From Microglena sp. YARC (taxonomy: Eukaryota; Chlorophyta; Chlorophyceae; Chlamydomonadales; Chlamydomonadaceae): DNA of 64,000 nucleotides. Both the position numbers and the translations under genes were made by a program. The notes beneath the pieces are model-generated. The model worked only from the letters and a program-made list of their open reading frames with translations, ran no database searches and was not told the DNA's origin. The stretch lies in contig CM039462.1 of the NCBI GenBank assembly GCA_022414725.1, positions 121,584,709 through 121,648,708 of the forward strand. The letters are read 5' to 3'. Below are positions 27,737 through 39,965 of this stretch, piece after piece; positions within the stretch are counted from its first letter, which is position 1; each line of letters starts with the position of its first letter.

Positions 27737-28219
27737 TCAAGAACGGCAAATATGGGGGGGGTCGGTTGGCACGTCCTCGGTGCCGCAATCAAGGCTGTCG
27801 ACGCTACCTGTCCACACGTACTGGAATACGATATCGGCCATCTCCCGAAAGACGGCATCTGAATCACCCGCGTCAAGTTGGTAGTACTCGTATCGACGGG
27901 GCTTGACTCGAGGGTCTCCGCTAAGGTACCGGAGCAGGGCAGTCTCAGCCTCCACACAAGCACGCGGATTAAGTACGTGGATTGCGAATATCATCTTTGA
28001 GTTCTTCGGGTACTGAGAAAGTAGCTGACAAAAGGGCTTCGACGTGCTGCCCACCTTGAAGACGATCTCATCCTTCTGAATGAACTTGTGCTCAAACAAC
28101 GCGTACACGACATTGGTTGTCATGTGCGCCATGATCTCTGTCGAGCTGCTCACATGCTGTATCCCAATGCTCGCGTTTACACCACTTCCACAAGACGATG
28201 AGTGGCGATGATCCGCCAC
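27737..28219 (-). pseudogene. T5orf172-like paralog, C-terminus replaced
   Basis: Residues 1-130 follow the gene at 25,305-26,021 closely (same MADHRH start, IFAIHVLNPRACVEAE, YEYYQLDAG). There are internal deletions (the NGEEEGTRMCNN leader is missing and RYEYYQL lacks DVG), and KVGRTS has become KVGSTS, losing the Arg. After MADIVFQYV the frame runs into unrelated sequence (WTGSVDSLDCGTEDV). The minus strand of 27,650-27,720 resembles a shifted continuation (ERRSERLEAQYPKDAG), so the ankyrin part is probably broken by indels. Confidence 0.6.
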
Positions 28220-28616
28220 CGTGTGTCATGAATGGACGGTGTGGATGCGACAGTTTTCCACAGTTTTGCGTGTGATTGACAGGTTTCTGCAGCTCAATTT
28301 CCCTACCCCACTCCGTGGGGCCCGCTATTCCCCTATCGATATACGAGATCTATTGTCTAGCAGACCTCTGCTTGACATGTGATCACCGTTTGCGATTACT
28401 TGTACCGGGTCTTCCTCATCCGTTAGTTCCCTTTTTTGGCAAAGTCTCATATAAGGAAATTGTGGGTGATTATTGTATTTTGGGCTTGTTGTTGCAAGCC
28501 CAAGTGTTACAGTGATGGTGTACGCGATTCATCAAATGAATCCAATCCAATCCTCTGCCTTCAGAAACCAATAGAGTTGTCGTTAAAGCAGGAGTCTGCT
28601 TTATAAATCTTCATGT
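28220..28616. repeat. 230-bp two-hairpin repeat (copy B)
   Basis: CCCCACTCCGTGGGGCCCGC (7-bp stem), GTCTAGCAGACCTCTGCTTGAC, GATCACCGTTTGCGATTACT and GGGCTTGTTGTTGCAAGCCC, nearly identical to 20,148-20,395 apart from a 10-bp gap. The first stem is longer here (CCCC/GGGG) than in copy A. Confidence 0.85.
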
Positions 28617-28643
28617 TTCATTTTAGTATTCCGTCGACTGTAG
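28617..28643. mobile_element. Single TACAGTC-type end upstream of TV-Pol
   Basis: TTTCATTTTAGTATTCCGTC then GACTGTA, the same right-facing end as 6,745-6,772 and 38,427-38,447 with two mismatches. It lies 23 bases before the TV-Pol start codon, so it could also supply leader or promoter sequence. Confidence 0.5.
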
Positions 28644-28665
28644 TATAAAACAACATGTCACTAAC

Positions 28666-31186
28666 ATGTCACAAGGTAACACTACACCCATCACAATGGG
28701 GTCCGGCTCCACCACCAGTCTTTCTACTATCAGTAGTATTCCTTCTGGTCTCCGTTTGAGTCGTAGTCCTCCTGTGAACAAGCGTCCATCTTCTTCCGAG
28801 CATGAGGTCTTTTACTTGCACGAAAAGGTTGACCTCTCCAAAGTTGACTCCCTCTTGGACTCCCATGGCATGGTGGATCTCAAGATCAATGACCGTGATA
28901 AGTGGAAACAAATCGCGAGCACGTGCATGGTCGCCCGTTCCTTGGGAGGCTACGTTCCGGTTCGTTATTATATGCACGAGTCCCAGGATGGATATGGTCG
29001 CATGAAAAGTCGTGTTGATGCGACCGGCGTGTCCGCTGTTCCGTATGTGAGGATGGGGCGGGAGGCCCGTGCTGTGCTCGCTGGCGATTTGTACTGGGAT
29101 GTGGACATGGTCAATTGCCAACCTAGTTTCTTGTCCCAAAAGTGCCAGCAATACAAGATAAAAAATCACCACTCTTGGATCGCTATGTCACCGATCGTGA
29201 AGCTTCTCTCACCGAGGTCATGGATGCATGTGGTGTCACTCGCGAAGACGCTAAGAATCTCTTCATCCGCCTCATTTTTTTGGGCAGCGTGGATGCGTGG
29301 ACGACTGACTGTGGTCTAGAAGTTGATCGTAATCTTGTGCCTGTCTGGATCCACGCCCTCAAGAAAAGAGCTCCGCGAGGTGGCAACCAATTTGATGGAT
29401 TTGCCCATTTCAGAAGTTGAGATGATCGGCCAGATGGTTAAAAGGCGGTCCGCGTGTACTCCTGTCTCGTTTGGTTCTGAGCTCTCAAATTCCGGCGACC
29501 CTTTGGCCACTTTTATCGCCCTTTTCTTGCAGAGCATCGAACACGAATGTGTTTCAGCACTCGTGCACGAAGTGCATGGTCATCATTACAGTGTTGGCGG
29601 CATCATCTACGACGGCATCTTAGTGGACAAGTGTGGTTGCATGCCCATTCCTGATGATGACTTGCTTCTTCTCTTGGAAACTGGAGTGAGTCGACGCACC
29701 GGCTATACCATCAAACTCGCAGTCAAGCCTTTGTCACCCTCTCCGCATTGGACGACCCCCCTCCCCTTGAAGATACCTCCAATAATGCAGAATATGAGGA
29801 TTGGATGAACGGATCTGAGCTTCTCAGCTATGATGAAGTCAAATGCAATTGGGAAAAGTCGGCGTTCAAGATCATCAACCAGGTCGTGTACGTGCGCATC
29901 GATGGGCAAGGTATCCGCCATGTCACATCTGAGAAGACTCTGCAAGAGGCGTTTCGTCACTTGGGATATGTCGACATTACGTTGCGCGACTCTGGGAGCG
30001 TTTCGGTAAGCCGGACACAACCATTCATTCCGAGGTGGATCAAAGACACATCTATCCGCAAGTATGATGACATGAAGCTTATGCCCCCCCCTATCGAGGT
30101 TGGAGGCAATGTCTACAATATTTGGAACGGTTTTCGAAGTCGAACGCGATGTGTCGTCACATGATGATTCAGTCATGGCCGACCATCCCTCGGTCGAGGT
30201 CTTCATCGATTTCCTTTACACGTTGTGTGGCAATAACCAGGAGTGCACGGATTACATCCTGAACTGGATCGCGCAAATCTTCCAACAACCTGCTCAGAAG
30301 ACCGGGGTGGCAATCTTACTCAAGGACGAGGAGGGCGTCGGCAAGAATCGTGCCACCGACCTTTTGAGGGCGATGGTGGGCGCCGACAAGTTCCTGCAAA
30401 CTGCAACACCGGCAAACACGCTCTATGGTCGCTTCAATCGCCAACGTGAGGGGCGTTTCCTCATCGTCGTCAATGAGTCCAATGGACATGATAACTTTGC
30501 AGCCAACGATGTCATCAAGGACATGATCACATGTGATCAGTTTGAATGCGAGTCCAAAGGAGTCAATGCATACACCATGCAGTGTTTTTCTCGCTTCATC
30601 TTCACCACCAACAACGACAACTGCCTCCGAGTGAATCCTGATAACCGAAGGTATGTCATTATCGAGACATCGTCTGTGCTGAAGGGTAACACTGAGTACT
30701 TCAACCACCTTTCGGGGCTGATCGACGATGCAGAGTCCAGAGTCGCGTTTTACAAGTTCTTGATGGCAAGGGACATCAAGGGCGTCGAATGGATACGGTC
30801 TAGGCCTGCAACCACCTACATGTCGCAAATGGTCTCCATGAATCTTCCGTACGAGCACCAATTCATCTTGCACATGATCCAGGGTCTGAGCGTCGAGCAT
30901 AACAACGTGGTCGACAGTATCATCGATTATTCTCCCTCTGTGAGCATCAAGGCGGAGACCTTGTTCGACCAGTTCAATGACTGGCTATCCACGATCCGTG
31001 CTTCTGATAAGCATGAAACCAAACTTGATCAAGTTTGGTCTCAAGATGTCCAAGCTCGTGCGTGATGATACAAAGAACCTGGGCTTGAGGGGCATCTCCA
31101 AGAATCGCACAAACACTGGGGCTGTTTACTATTTCTGTATTAAGGACGTCCTCGATGCCATGCGTGAGAAGATGTGGTTTGATTGA
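28666..31186 (+). pseudogene. TV-Pol-like polymerase fused to superfamily 3 helicase, five frameshifts
   Basis: A ~835-codon gene. The polymerase half has DGYGRMKSRVDATGVSAV, motif A WDVDMVNCQP (29,095-29,124), an O-helix-like REDAKNLFIRLIFLG, and motif C IIYDGILVD (29,602-29,628). This pattern fits the TV-Pol group (family A related) of virophages, transpovirons and polinton-like viruses. The helicase half has Walker A LKDEEGVGKN (30,320-30,350), a B-like FLIVVNES, and sensor FIFTTNN (30,597-30,617). Frames shift near 29,157 (A run), 29,370 (A run), ~29,735, ~30,128 and ~31,030, mostly at homopolymers. No capsid or packaging gene is nearby. The 300-bp array begins 70 bases after the stop. 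Confidence 0.8.
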
Positions 31187-31255
31187 TGAATGCTTCTGTT
31201 TGTCGGTGCCCTCGATGACTTGCTTGTGCAATGCCATGTGCCTCATACACCAGTC

Positions 31256-34200
31256 CTCTCGTCAAGCACACGCCTTCTGCCTGCCAACGAAAGTCCGTTG
31301 TGGGTTCGTTTGGTCGCCACTCAACTCGTAATGAGAGCCCCTTTAATTGTTATAAGGTTCAGCAGCTGATATTACCGGTAAACCATATAGGTAGTGATTA
31401 GATTACAAGTTATGTATAGTTATATATATATTGTATGTAAAATGAAGTAGATGTATGTCTGTATAATTACATTATATAGGGAGGGTTCCAAGTACCCATC
31501 ACCTGTCAACTCTACACATTGATTGTACCTCAGTCAGCTCCGGCAATCAATGTAATGTTTTCTACGACCTACGCCTTCTGTCTTCCAATGAAAGTCCGTT
31601 GTGGGTTCGTTTGGTCGCCACTCAACACGTAATGAGAGCCCCTTTAATTGTTATAAGGTTCAGCAGCTGATATTACCGTAAACCATATAGGTAGTGATTA
31701 GATTACAAGTTATGTATAGTTATATATATATTGTATGTAAAATGAAAGTAGATGTATGTCTGTATAATTACATTATATAGGGAGGGTTCCAAGTACCCAT
31801 CACCTGTCAACTCTACACATTGATTGTAACTCAGTCAGCTCCGGCAATCAATGTAATGTTTTCTACGACCTACGCCTTCTGTCTGCCAACGTAAGTCCGT
31901 TGTGGTTCGTTTGGTCGCCACTCAACACGTAATGAGAGCCCCTTTAATTGTTATAAGGTTCAGCAGCTGATATTACCGTAAACCATATAGGTAGTGATTA
32001 GATTACAAGTTATGTATAGTTATATATATATATTGTATGTAAAATGAAGTAGATGTATGTCTGTATAATTACATTATATAGGGAGGGTTCCAAGTACCCA
32101 TCACCTGTCAACTCTACACATTGATTGTACCTCAGTCAGCTCCGGCAATCAATGTAATGTTTTCTACGACCTACGCCTTCTGTCTGCCAATGAAAGTCCG
32201 TTGTGGGTTCGTTTGGTCGCCACTCAACTCGTAATGAGAGCCCCTTTAATTGTTATAAGGTTCAGCAGCTGATATTACCGTAAACCATATAGGTAGTGAT
32301 TAGATTACAAGTTATGTATAGTTATATATATATTGTATGTAAAATGAAGTAGATGTATGTCTGTATAATTACATTATATAGGGAGGGTTCCAAGTACCCA
32401 TCACCTGTCAACTCTACACATTGATTGTACCTCAGTCAGCTCCGGCAATCAATGTAATGTTTTCTACGACCTACGCCTTCTGTCTTCCAATGAAAGTCCG
32501 TTGTGGGTTCGTTTGGTCGCCACTCAACACGTAATGAGAGCCCCTTTAATTGTTATAAGGTTCAGCAGCTGATATTACCGTAAACCATATAGGTAGTGAT
32601 TAGATTACAAGTTATGTATAGTTATATATATATTGTATGTAAAATGAAGTAGATGTATGTCTGTATAATTACATTATATAGGGAGGGTTCCAAGTACCCA
32701 TCACCTGTCAACTCTACACATTGATTGTACCTCAGTCAGCTCCGGCAATCAATGTAATGTTTTCTACGACCTACGCCTTCTGTCTTCCAATGAAAGTCCG
32801 TTGTGGGTTCGTTTGGTCGCCACTCAACTCGTAATGAGAGCCCCTTTAATTGTTATAAGGTTCAGCAGCTGATATTACCGTAAACCATATAGGTAGTGAT
32901 TAGATTACAAGTTATGTATAGTTATATATATATTGTATGTAAAATGAAGTAGATGTATGTCTGTATAATTACATTATATAGGGAGGGTTCCAAGTACCCA
33001 TCACCTGTCAACTCTACACATTGATTGTAACTCAGTCAGCTCCGGCAATCAATGTAATGTTTTCTACGACCTACGCCTTCTGTCTTCCAACGAAAGTCCG
33101 TTGTGGGTTCGTTTGGTCGCCACTCAACTCGTAATGAGAGCCCCTTTAATTGTTATAAGGTTCAGCAGCTGATATTACCGTAAACCATATAGGTAGTGAT
33201 TAGATTACAAGTTATGTATAGTTATATATATATTGTATGTAAAATGAAGTAGATGTATGTCTGTATAATTACATTATATAGGGAGGGGTTCCAAGTACCC
33301 ATCACCTGTCAACTCTACACATTGATTGTAACTCAGTCAGCTCCGGCAATCAATGTAATGTTTTCTACGACCTACGCCTTCTGTCTTCCAACGAAAGTCC
33401 GTTGTGGGTTCGTTTGGTCGCCACTCAACACGTAATGAGAGCCCCTTTAATTGTTATAAGGTTCAGCAGCTGATATTACCGTAAACCATATAGGTAGTGA
33501 TTAGATTACAAGTTATGTATAGTTATATATATATTGTATGTAAAATGAAGTAGATGTATGTCTGTATAATTACATTATATAGGGAGGGTTCCAAGTACCC
33601 ATCACCTGTCAACTCTACACATTGATTGTACCTCAGTCAGCTCCGGCAATCAATGTAATGTTTTTCTACGACGCCTTCTGTCTGCTTCCAATGAAAGTCC
33701 GTTGTGGGTTCGTTTGGTCGCCACTCAACTCGTAATGAGAGCCCCTTTAAATTGTTATAAGGTTCAGCAGCTGATATTACCGTAAACCATATAGGTAGTG
33801 ATTAGATTACAAGTTATGTATAGTTTATATATATATTGTATGTAAAATGAAGTAGATGTATGTCTGTATAATTACATTATATAGGGAGGGTTCCAAGTAC
33901 CCATCACCTGTCAACTCTACACATTGATTGTACCTCAGTCAGCTCCGGCAATCAATGTAATGTTTTCTACGACCTACGCCTTCTGTCTTCCAATGAAAGT
34001 CCGTTGTGGGTTCGTTTGGTCGCCACTCAACTCGTAATGAGAGCCCCTTTAATTGTTTATAAGGTTCAGCAGCTGATATTACCGTAAACCATATAGGTAA
34101 GTGATTAGATTACAAGTTATGTATAGTTATATATATATATTGTATGTAAAATGAAGTAGATGTATGTCTGTATAATTACATTATATAGGGAGGGTTCCAA

Positions 34201-37200
34201 GTACCCATCACCTGTCAACTCTACACATTGATTGTACCTCAGTCAGCTCCGGCAATCAATGTAATGTTTTCTACGACCTACGCCTTCTGTCTTCCAATGA
34301 AAGTCCGTTGTGGGTTCGTTTGGTCGCCACTCAACTCGTAATGAGAGCCCCTTTAATTGTTATAGGTTCAGCAGCTGATATTACCGTAAACCATATAGGT
34401 AGTGATTAGATTACAAGTTATGTTATAGTTATATATATATTGTATGTAAAATGAAGTAGATGTATGTCTGTATAATTACATTATATAGGGAGGGTTCCAA
34501 GTACCCATCACCTGTCAACTCTACACATTGATTGTAACTCAGTCAGCTCCGGCAATCAATGTAATGTTTTCTACGACCTACGCCTTCTGTCTTCCAATGA
34601 AAGTCCGTTGTGGGTTCGTTTGGTCGCCACTCAACTCGTAATGAGAGCCCCTTTAATTGTTATAAGGTTCAGCAGCTGATATTACCGTAAACCATATAGG
34701 TAGTGATTAGATTACAAGTTATGTATAGTTATATATATATTGTATGTAAAATGAAGTAGATGTATGTCTGTATAATTACATTATATAGGGAGGGTTCCAA
34801 GTACCCATCACCTGTCAACTCTACACATTGATTGTAACCTCAGTCAGCTCCGGCAATCAATGTAATGTTTTCTACGACCTACGCCTTCTGTCTTCCAATG
34901 AAAGTCCGTTGTGGGTTCGTTTGGTCGCCACTCAACTCGTAATGAGAGCCCCTTTAATTGTTATAAGGTTCAGCAGCTGATATTACCGTAAACCATATAG
35001 GTAGTGATTAGATTACAAGTTATGTATAGTTATATATATATTGTATGTAAAATGAAGTAGATGTATGTCTGTATAATTACATTATATAGGGAGGGTTCCA
35101 AGTACCATCACCTGTCAACTCTACACATTGATTGTAACTCAGTCAGCTCCGGCAATCAATGTAATGTTTTCTACGACCTACGCCTTCTGTCTTCCAATGA
35201 AAGTCCGTTGTGGGTTCGTTTGGTCGCCACTCAAACTCGTAATGAGAGCCCCTTTAATTGTTATAAGGTTCAGCAGCTGATATTACCGTAAACCATATAG
35301 GTAGTGATTAGATTACAAGTTATGTATAGTTATATATATATTGTATGTAAAATGAAGTAGATGTATGTCTGTATAATTACATTATATAGGGAGGGTTCCA
35401 AGTACCCATCACCTGTCAACTCTACACATTGATTGTAACTCAGTCAGCTCCGGCAATCAATGTAATGTTTTCTACGACCTACGCCTTCTGTCTTCCAATG
35501 AAAGTCCGTTGTGGGTTCGTTTGGTCGCCACTCAACACGTAATGAGAGCCCCTTTAATTGTTATAAGGTTCAGCAGCTGATATTACCGTAAACCATATAG
35601 GTAGTGATTAGATTACAAGTTATGTATAGTTATATATATATTGTATGTAAAATGAAGTAGATGTATGTCTGTATAATTACATTATATAGGGAGGGTTCCA
35701 AGTACCATCACTGTCAATCTACACATTGATTGTAACTCAGTCAGCTCCGGCAATCAATGTAATGTTTTCTACGACCTACGCCTTCTGTCTTCCAACGAAA
35801 GTCCGTTGTGGGTTCGTTTGGTCGCCACTCAACACGTAATGAGAGCCCCTTTAATTGTTATAAGGTTCAGCAGCTGATATTACCGTAAACCATATAGGTA
35901 GTGATTAGATTACAAGTTATGTATAGTTATATATATATTGTATGTAAAATGAAGTAGATGTATGTCTGTATAATTACATTATATAGGGAGGGTTCCAAGT
36001 ACCCATCACCTGTCAAATCTACACATTGATTGTAACTCAGTCAGCTCCGGCAATCAATGTAATGTTTTCTACGACCTACGCCTTCTGTCTGCCAACGAAA
36101 GTCCGTTGTGGTTCGTTTGGTCGCCACTCAACACGTAATGAGAGCCCCTTTAATTGTTATAAGGTTCAGCAGCTGATATTACCGTAAACCATATAGGTAG
36201 TGATTAGATTACAAGTTATGTATAGTTTATATATATATTGTATGTAAAATGAAGTAGATGTATGTCTGTATAATTACATTATATAGGGAGGGTTCCAAGT
36301 ACCATCACCTGTCAACTCTACACATTGATTGTAACTCAGTCAGCTCCGGCAATCAATGTAATGTTTTCTACGACCTACGCCTTCTGTCTGCCAACGTAAG
36401 TCCGTTGTGGGTTCGTTTGGTCGCCACTCAACACGTAATGAGAGCCCTTTAATTGTTATAAGGTTCAGCAGCTGATATTACCGTAAACCATATAGGTAGT
36501 GATTAGATTACAAGTTATGTATAGTTATATATATATTGTATGTAAAATGAAGTAGATGTATGTCTGTATAATTACATTATATAGGGAGGGTTCCAAGTAC
36601 CCATCACCTGTCAACTCTACACATTGATTGTACCTCAGTCAGCTCCGGCAATCAATGTAATGTTTTTCTACGACCTACGCCTTCTGTCTGCCAATGAAAG
36701 TCCGTTGTGGGTTCGTTTGGTCGCCACTCAACTCGTAATGAGAGCCCCTTTAATTGTTATAAGGTTCAGCAGCTGATATTACCGTAAACCATATAGGTAG
36801 TGATTAGATTACAAGTTATGTATAGTTATATATATATTGTATGTAAAATGAAGTAGATGTATGTCTGTATAATTACATTATATAGGGAGGGTTCCAAGTA
36901 CCCATCACCTGTCAACTCTACACATTGATTGTACCTCAGTCAGCTCCGGCAATCAATGTAATGTTTTCTACGACCTACGCCTTCTGTCTTCCAATGAAAG
37001 TCCGTTGTGGGTTCGTTTGGTCGCCACTCAACACGTAATGAGAGCCCCTTTAATTGTTATAAGGTTCAGCAGCTGATATTACCGTAAACCATATAGGTAG
37101 TGATTAGATTACAAGTTATGTATAGTTATATATATATTGTATGTAAAATGAAGTAGATGTATGTCTGTATAATTACATTATATAGGGAGGGTTCCAAGTA

Positions 37201-38161
37201 CCCATCACCTGTCAACTCTACACATTGATTGTACCTCAGTCAGCTCCGGCAATCAATGTAATGTTTTCTACGACCTACGGCCTTCTGTCTTCCAATGAAA
37301 GTCCGTTGTGGGTTCGTTTGGTCGCCACTCAACTCGTAATGAGAGCCCCTTTAATTGTTATAAGGTTCAGCAGCTGATATTACCGTAAACCATATAGGTA
37401 GTGATTAGATTACAAGTTATGTATAGTTATATATATATTGTATGTAAAATGAAGTAGATGTATGTCTGTATAATTACATTATATAGGGAGGGTTCCAAGT
37501 ACCCATCACCTGTCAACTCTACACATTGATTGTACCTCAGTCAGCTCCGGCAATCAATGTAATGTTTTTCTACGACCTACGCCTTCTGTCTTCCAATGAA
37601 AGTCCGTTGTGGGTTCGTTTGGTCGCCACTCAACACGTAATGAGAGCCCCTTTAATTGTTATAAGGTTCAGCAGCTGATATTACCGTAAACCATATAGGT
37701 AGTGATTAGATTACAAGTTATGTATAGTTATATATATATTGTATGTAAAATGAAGTAGATGTATGTCTGTATAATTACATTATATAGGGAGGGTTCCAAG
37801 TACCATCACCTGTCAACTCTACACATTGATTGTACCTCAGTCAGCTCCGGCAATCAATGTAATGTTTTCTACGACCTACGCCTTCTGTCTTCCAATGAAA
37901 GTCCGTTGTGGGTTCGTTTGGTCGCCACTCAACTCGTAATGAGAGCCCCTTTAATTGTTATAAGGTTCAGCAGCTGATATTACCGTAAACCATATAGGTA
38001 GTGATTAGATTACAAGTTATGTATAGTTATATATATATTGTATGTAAAATGAAGTAGATGTATGTCTGTATAATTACATTATATAGGGAGGGTTCCAAGT
38101 ACCCATCACCTGTCAACTCTACACATTGATTGTACCTCAGTCAGCTCCGGCAATCAATGTA
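31256..38161. repeat. Tandem array, 23 copies of a ~300-bp unit
   Basis: The core GTCCGTTGTGG occurs 23 times between 31,288 and 37,900 at ~300-bp spacing. Each unit has a GC-balanced part (ACCCATCACCTGTCAACTC, CTCCGGCAATCAATGTAATG) and an AT-rich part (AGTTATATATATATTGTATG). Copies differ by single bases (ACTCGTAATG or ACACGTAATG; CCAATGAAAG or CCAACGAAAG) and one-base indels at homopolymers. The array starts and ends at different points in the unit. Short reading frames inside appear only where an indel opens them, so the unit is not coding. There are no spacers as in CRISPR. Confidence 0.97.
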
Positions 38162-38545
38162 TTTTTTCTCTCCTCTCAGACAGACAGACCCGACCCACAC
38201 ACACTCAGGTGCATGATGATGGAACACCCACACACACACTCACAAAATAGACCGCCCCCCCGCATCCTTACATGACACACGACGGCTTTCGCATCCCCCC
38301 CGTCCATAATGTCATTCGCTCACACACATACCATGGCGTCTGTCGCATCCCCCCGTCCGTACATTCATGACACACGTAATCTGTCCGTATTTTGCGTTTC
38401 TTGTGCCGTACACGAAGCGGTTTCATTTAAGTATTCCGTTGACTGTAAATCCTCATGATACGCGCGTCCCAACCAACTCTCTATCAATGCGTAATCCAAT
38501 GCGTAATGTTTTCTCGCGCCTCTAATCTTCCCACGAGTCCTCAAC
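38162..38545. other. Simple-sequence transition with single TACAGTC-type end
   Basis: CA-rich sequence (CACACACACTCACA), TTCGCATCCCCCC pieces, then GTGCCGTACACGAAGCGGTT and TTTCATTTAAGTATTCCGTT/GACTGTA (38,427-38,447). This matches the left end of the 443-bp element at 6,330 in inverted orientation, including 25 bp of its interior. No gene is seen. Confidence 0.6.
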
Positions 38546-38640
38546 TTGAATTCCCCTGCCCACTCAGTGGGTCCGCGATTCCTCTTTTCATACTCCCGAC
38601 ATAGTTGTCAAGCAGAAGTCTGCTTGAGACGACACGTGTC
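38546..38640. repeat. Two-hairpin repeat, variant C
   Basis: First hairpin CCCACTCAGTGGG and second hairpin CAAGCAGAAGTCTGCTTG, separated by GATTCCTCTTTTCATACTCC. The first stem loop differs from CCCCACTCCGTGGGG while pairing is kept. Confidence 0.8.
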
Positions 38641-38744
38641 CCCATGCGCCTCGAAAAATACGAACCCTGTCCACGCCACACCCAGGCCAAGCCACACACA
38701 CCCCAGCCATGTCAATCTTAACCAAGTACCGAAGTTCCGAAGTT

Positions 38745-39165
38745 CCGAAGTTCTCCAATTCTTCTCTCACGAACTCAGTGTGTATCCAGCGAACTCCGAA
38801 AGCTAATTCCTAGGGTGAACTCAGTGTGTTAGGGAGCATCCAGCGAACTCCGAAAGCTGATTCCGAGGGTGAACTCCGTGTGTTAGGGAGCATCCAGCGA
38901 ACTCCGAAAGCTGATTCCGAGGGTGAGTTCAATAGTAGCAGTAATCGAGATCTAGTCATGGTTACTTTCATTGCTGCTAGTATTCGCGAGTCTTGCTAGC
39001 TGTATGTCTCCACCTGCGAAAGCATTATCCAGTCATGGTTACTTTCATTGCTGCTAGTATTTGCGAGGCTTGCTAGCTCTATGGCTCCACCTGCGATAGT
39101 CATGGTTACCTTCATTGCTGCTAGTGCTAGTATTTGCGAAGTTCGCGTTTGGATTGCGCTGGCTT
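38745..39165. repeat. Two minisatellites upstream of the 39.2-kb gene
   Basis: Bases 38,775-38,935 carry three ~56-bp units (AGCATCCAGCGAACTCCGAA, AGCTGATTCCGAGGGTGA). Bases 38,955-39,140 carry three units of TCATGGTTACTTTCATTGCT / GCTAGTATTTGCGAGGCTTG. Also GAAGTTCC triplets at 38,733-38,755. No coding sequence. Confidence 0.85.
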
Positions 39166-39238
39166 TCTATCTCTATGTCTCCTCCACCTGCGATAGCATG
39201 AGCTGACAACCATCCACCCATGTTCGCAGGCACTTAAG

Positions 39239-39484
39239 ATGGCTATGATGAAGAAGGGGGCTATCAAGATTCAGCTCCGAACTTCCATGTGTATGCATTC
39301 CGAGTATGCAGGAAGTGTTCCGTACATCAAGAATGGCATCTTTTGCATCATCGACGAGGAGGATGTTGGCGAGGATGTTGTCGACCGGGAAGGGGTTCGA
39401 CTGCGAGATTTGAAGCACTCTTCGTCTCCTGATTTTAGTGTCCTAATCATTAAGATGTTTGGTATGCCTATCCTATGCTTGTGA
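39239..39484 (+). CDS. Small hypothetical protein, possibly one exon
   Basis: 81 codons starting MAMMKKGAIKIQLRTSM, then YIKNGIFCIIDEEDVGEDVV. The upstream bases ACCCATGTTCGCAG at 39,216-39,229 resemble a 3' splice site, and AAGATGTTTG|GTATGC near 39,460 a donor, so this may be an internal exon of a gene whose other parts I cannot find. The minus-strand frames are weaker. Not recognised. Confidence 0.4.
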   Translation: MAMMKKGAIKIQLRTSMCMHSEYAGSVPYIKNGIFCIIDEEDVGEDVVDREGVRLRDLKHSSSPDFSVLIIKMFGMPILCL

Positions 39485-39960
39485 ATTGCAGGGATTGCCC
39501 TGCGAATGCAGTTGTGACAGTCGATCACTCGACTACATTCGAATCATGTGACTGTGGTGTATGCCCACTTAGCATGGGGGCGGGTGGGTCTGGACGTTAG
39601 TTGATGAGGTGTGGGGAGATGGAGAGCTGTATGTATTGATTGAGATTGTCTATTGTAACCAGTTGAATCCGCCCACTATTCTCCCTGTCCCACTCCTTGC
39701 CCATGTGAGGCATTCTTTTTGAATTAATTATTTGCAATCTCAACGGCTCGCCTGAGACTGACACTGTTTTACCAGAAATGTAACCAAAATGCGGCGTCGG
39801 CCTAACACAGCCTTGGGTGTCTCACGGTTAAGTTTTTCGGTAAATTACGCATCAATCAATCCCTATTTTAAACGTGTTCACATGAACACCTCTGAAAAGA
39901 CTCTCCATCTTGGGAACAATAATTATTACAAAAAATAAGAACTGCAGAATTTTTTTTCCG
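39485..39960. other. Intergenic, with one 19-codon tail copy
   Basis: Bases 39,565-39,700 match 46,340-46,460 (GGGGAGATGGAGAGCTGTAT, TATTGTAACCAGTTG). Bases 39,850-39,940 are a variant of the 19-codon tail repeat (GTGTTCACATGAACAC, AAAAGACTCTCCATC) with an altered end (TTATTACAAAAAATAA). Confidence 0.7.
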
Positions 39961-39965
39961 TGTGT

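Noticed and set aside
33253..37977. Short plus-strand frames starting MYVCIITLYREG within the array
   Set aside because: They open only where single-base indels fall in individual copies; most copies lack the frame.
31256..38161. CRISPR-like array
   Set aside because: Units are ~300 bp, contiguous and nearly identical, with no variable spacers and no cas genes.
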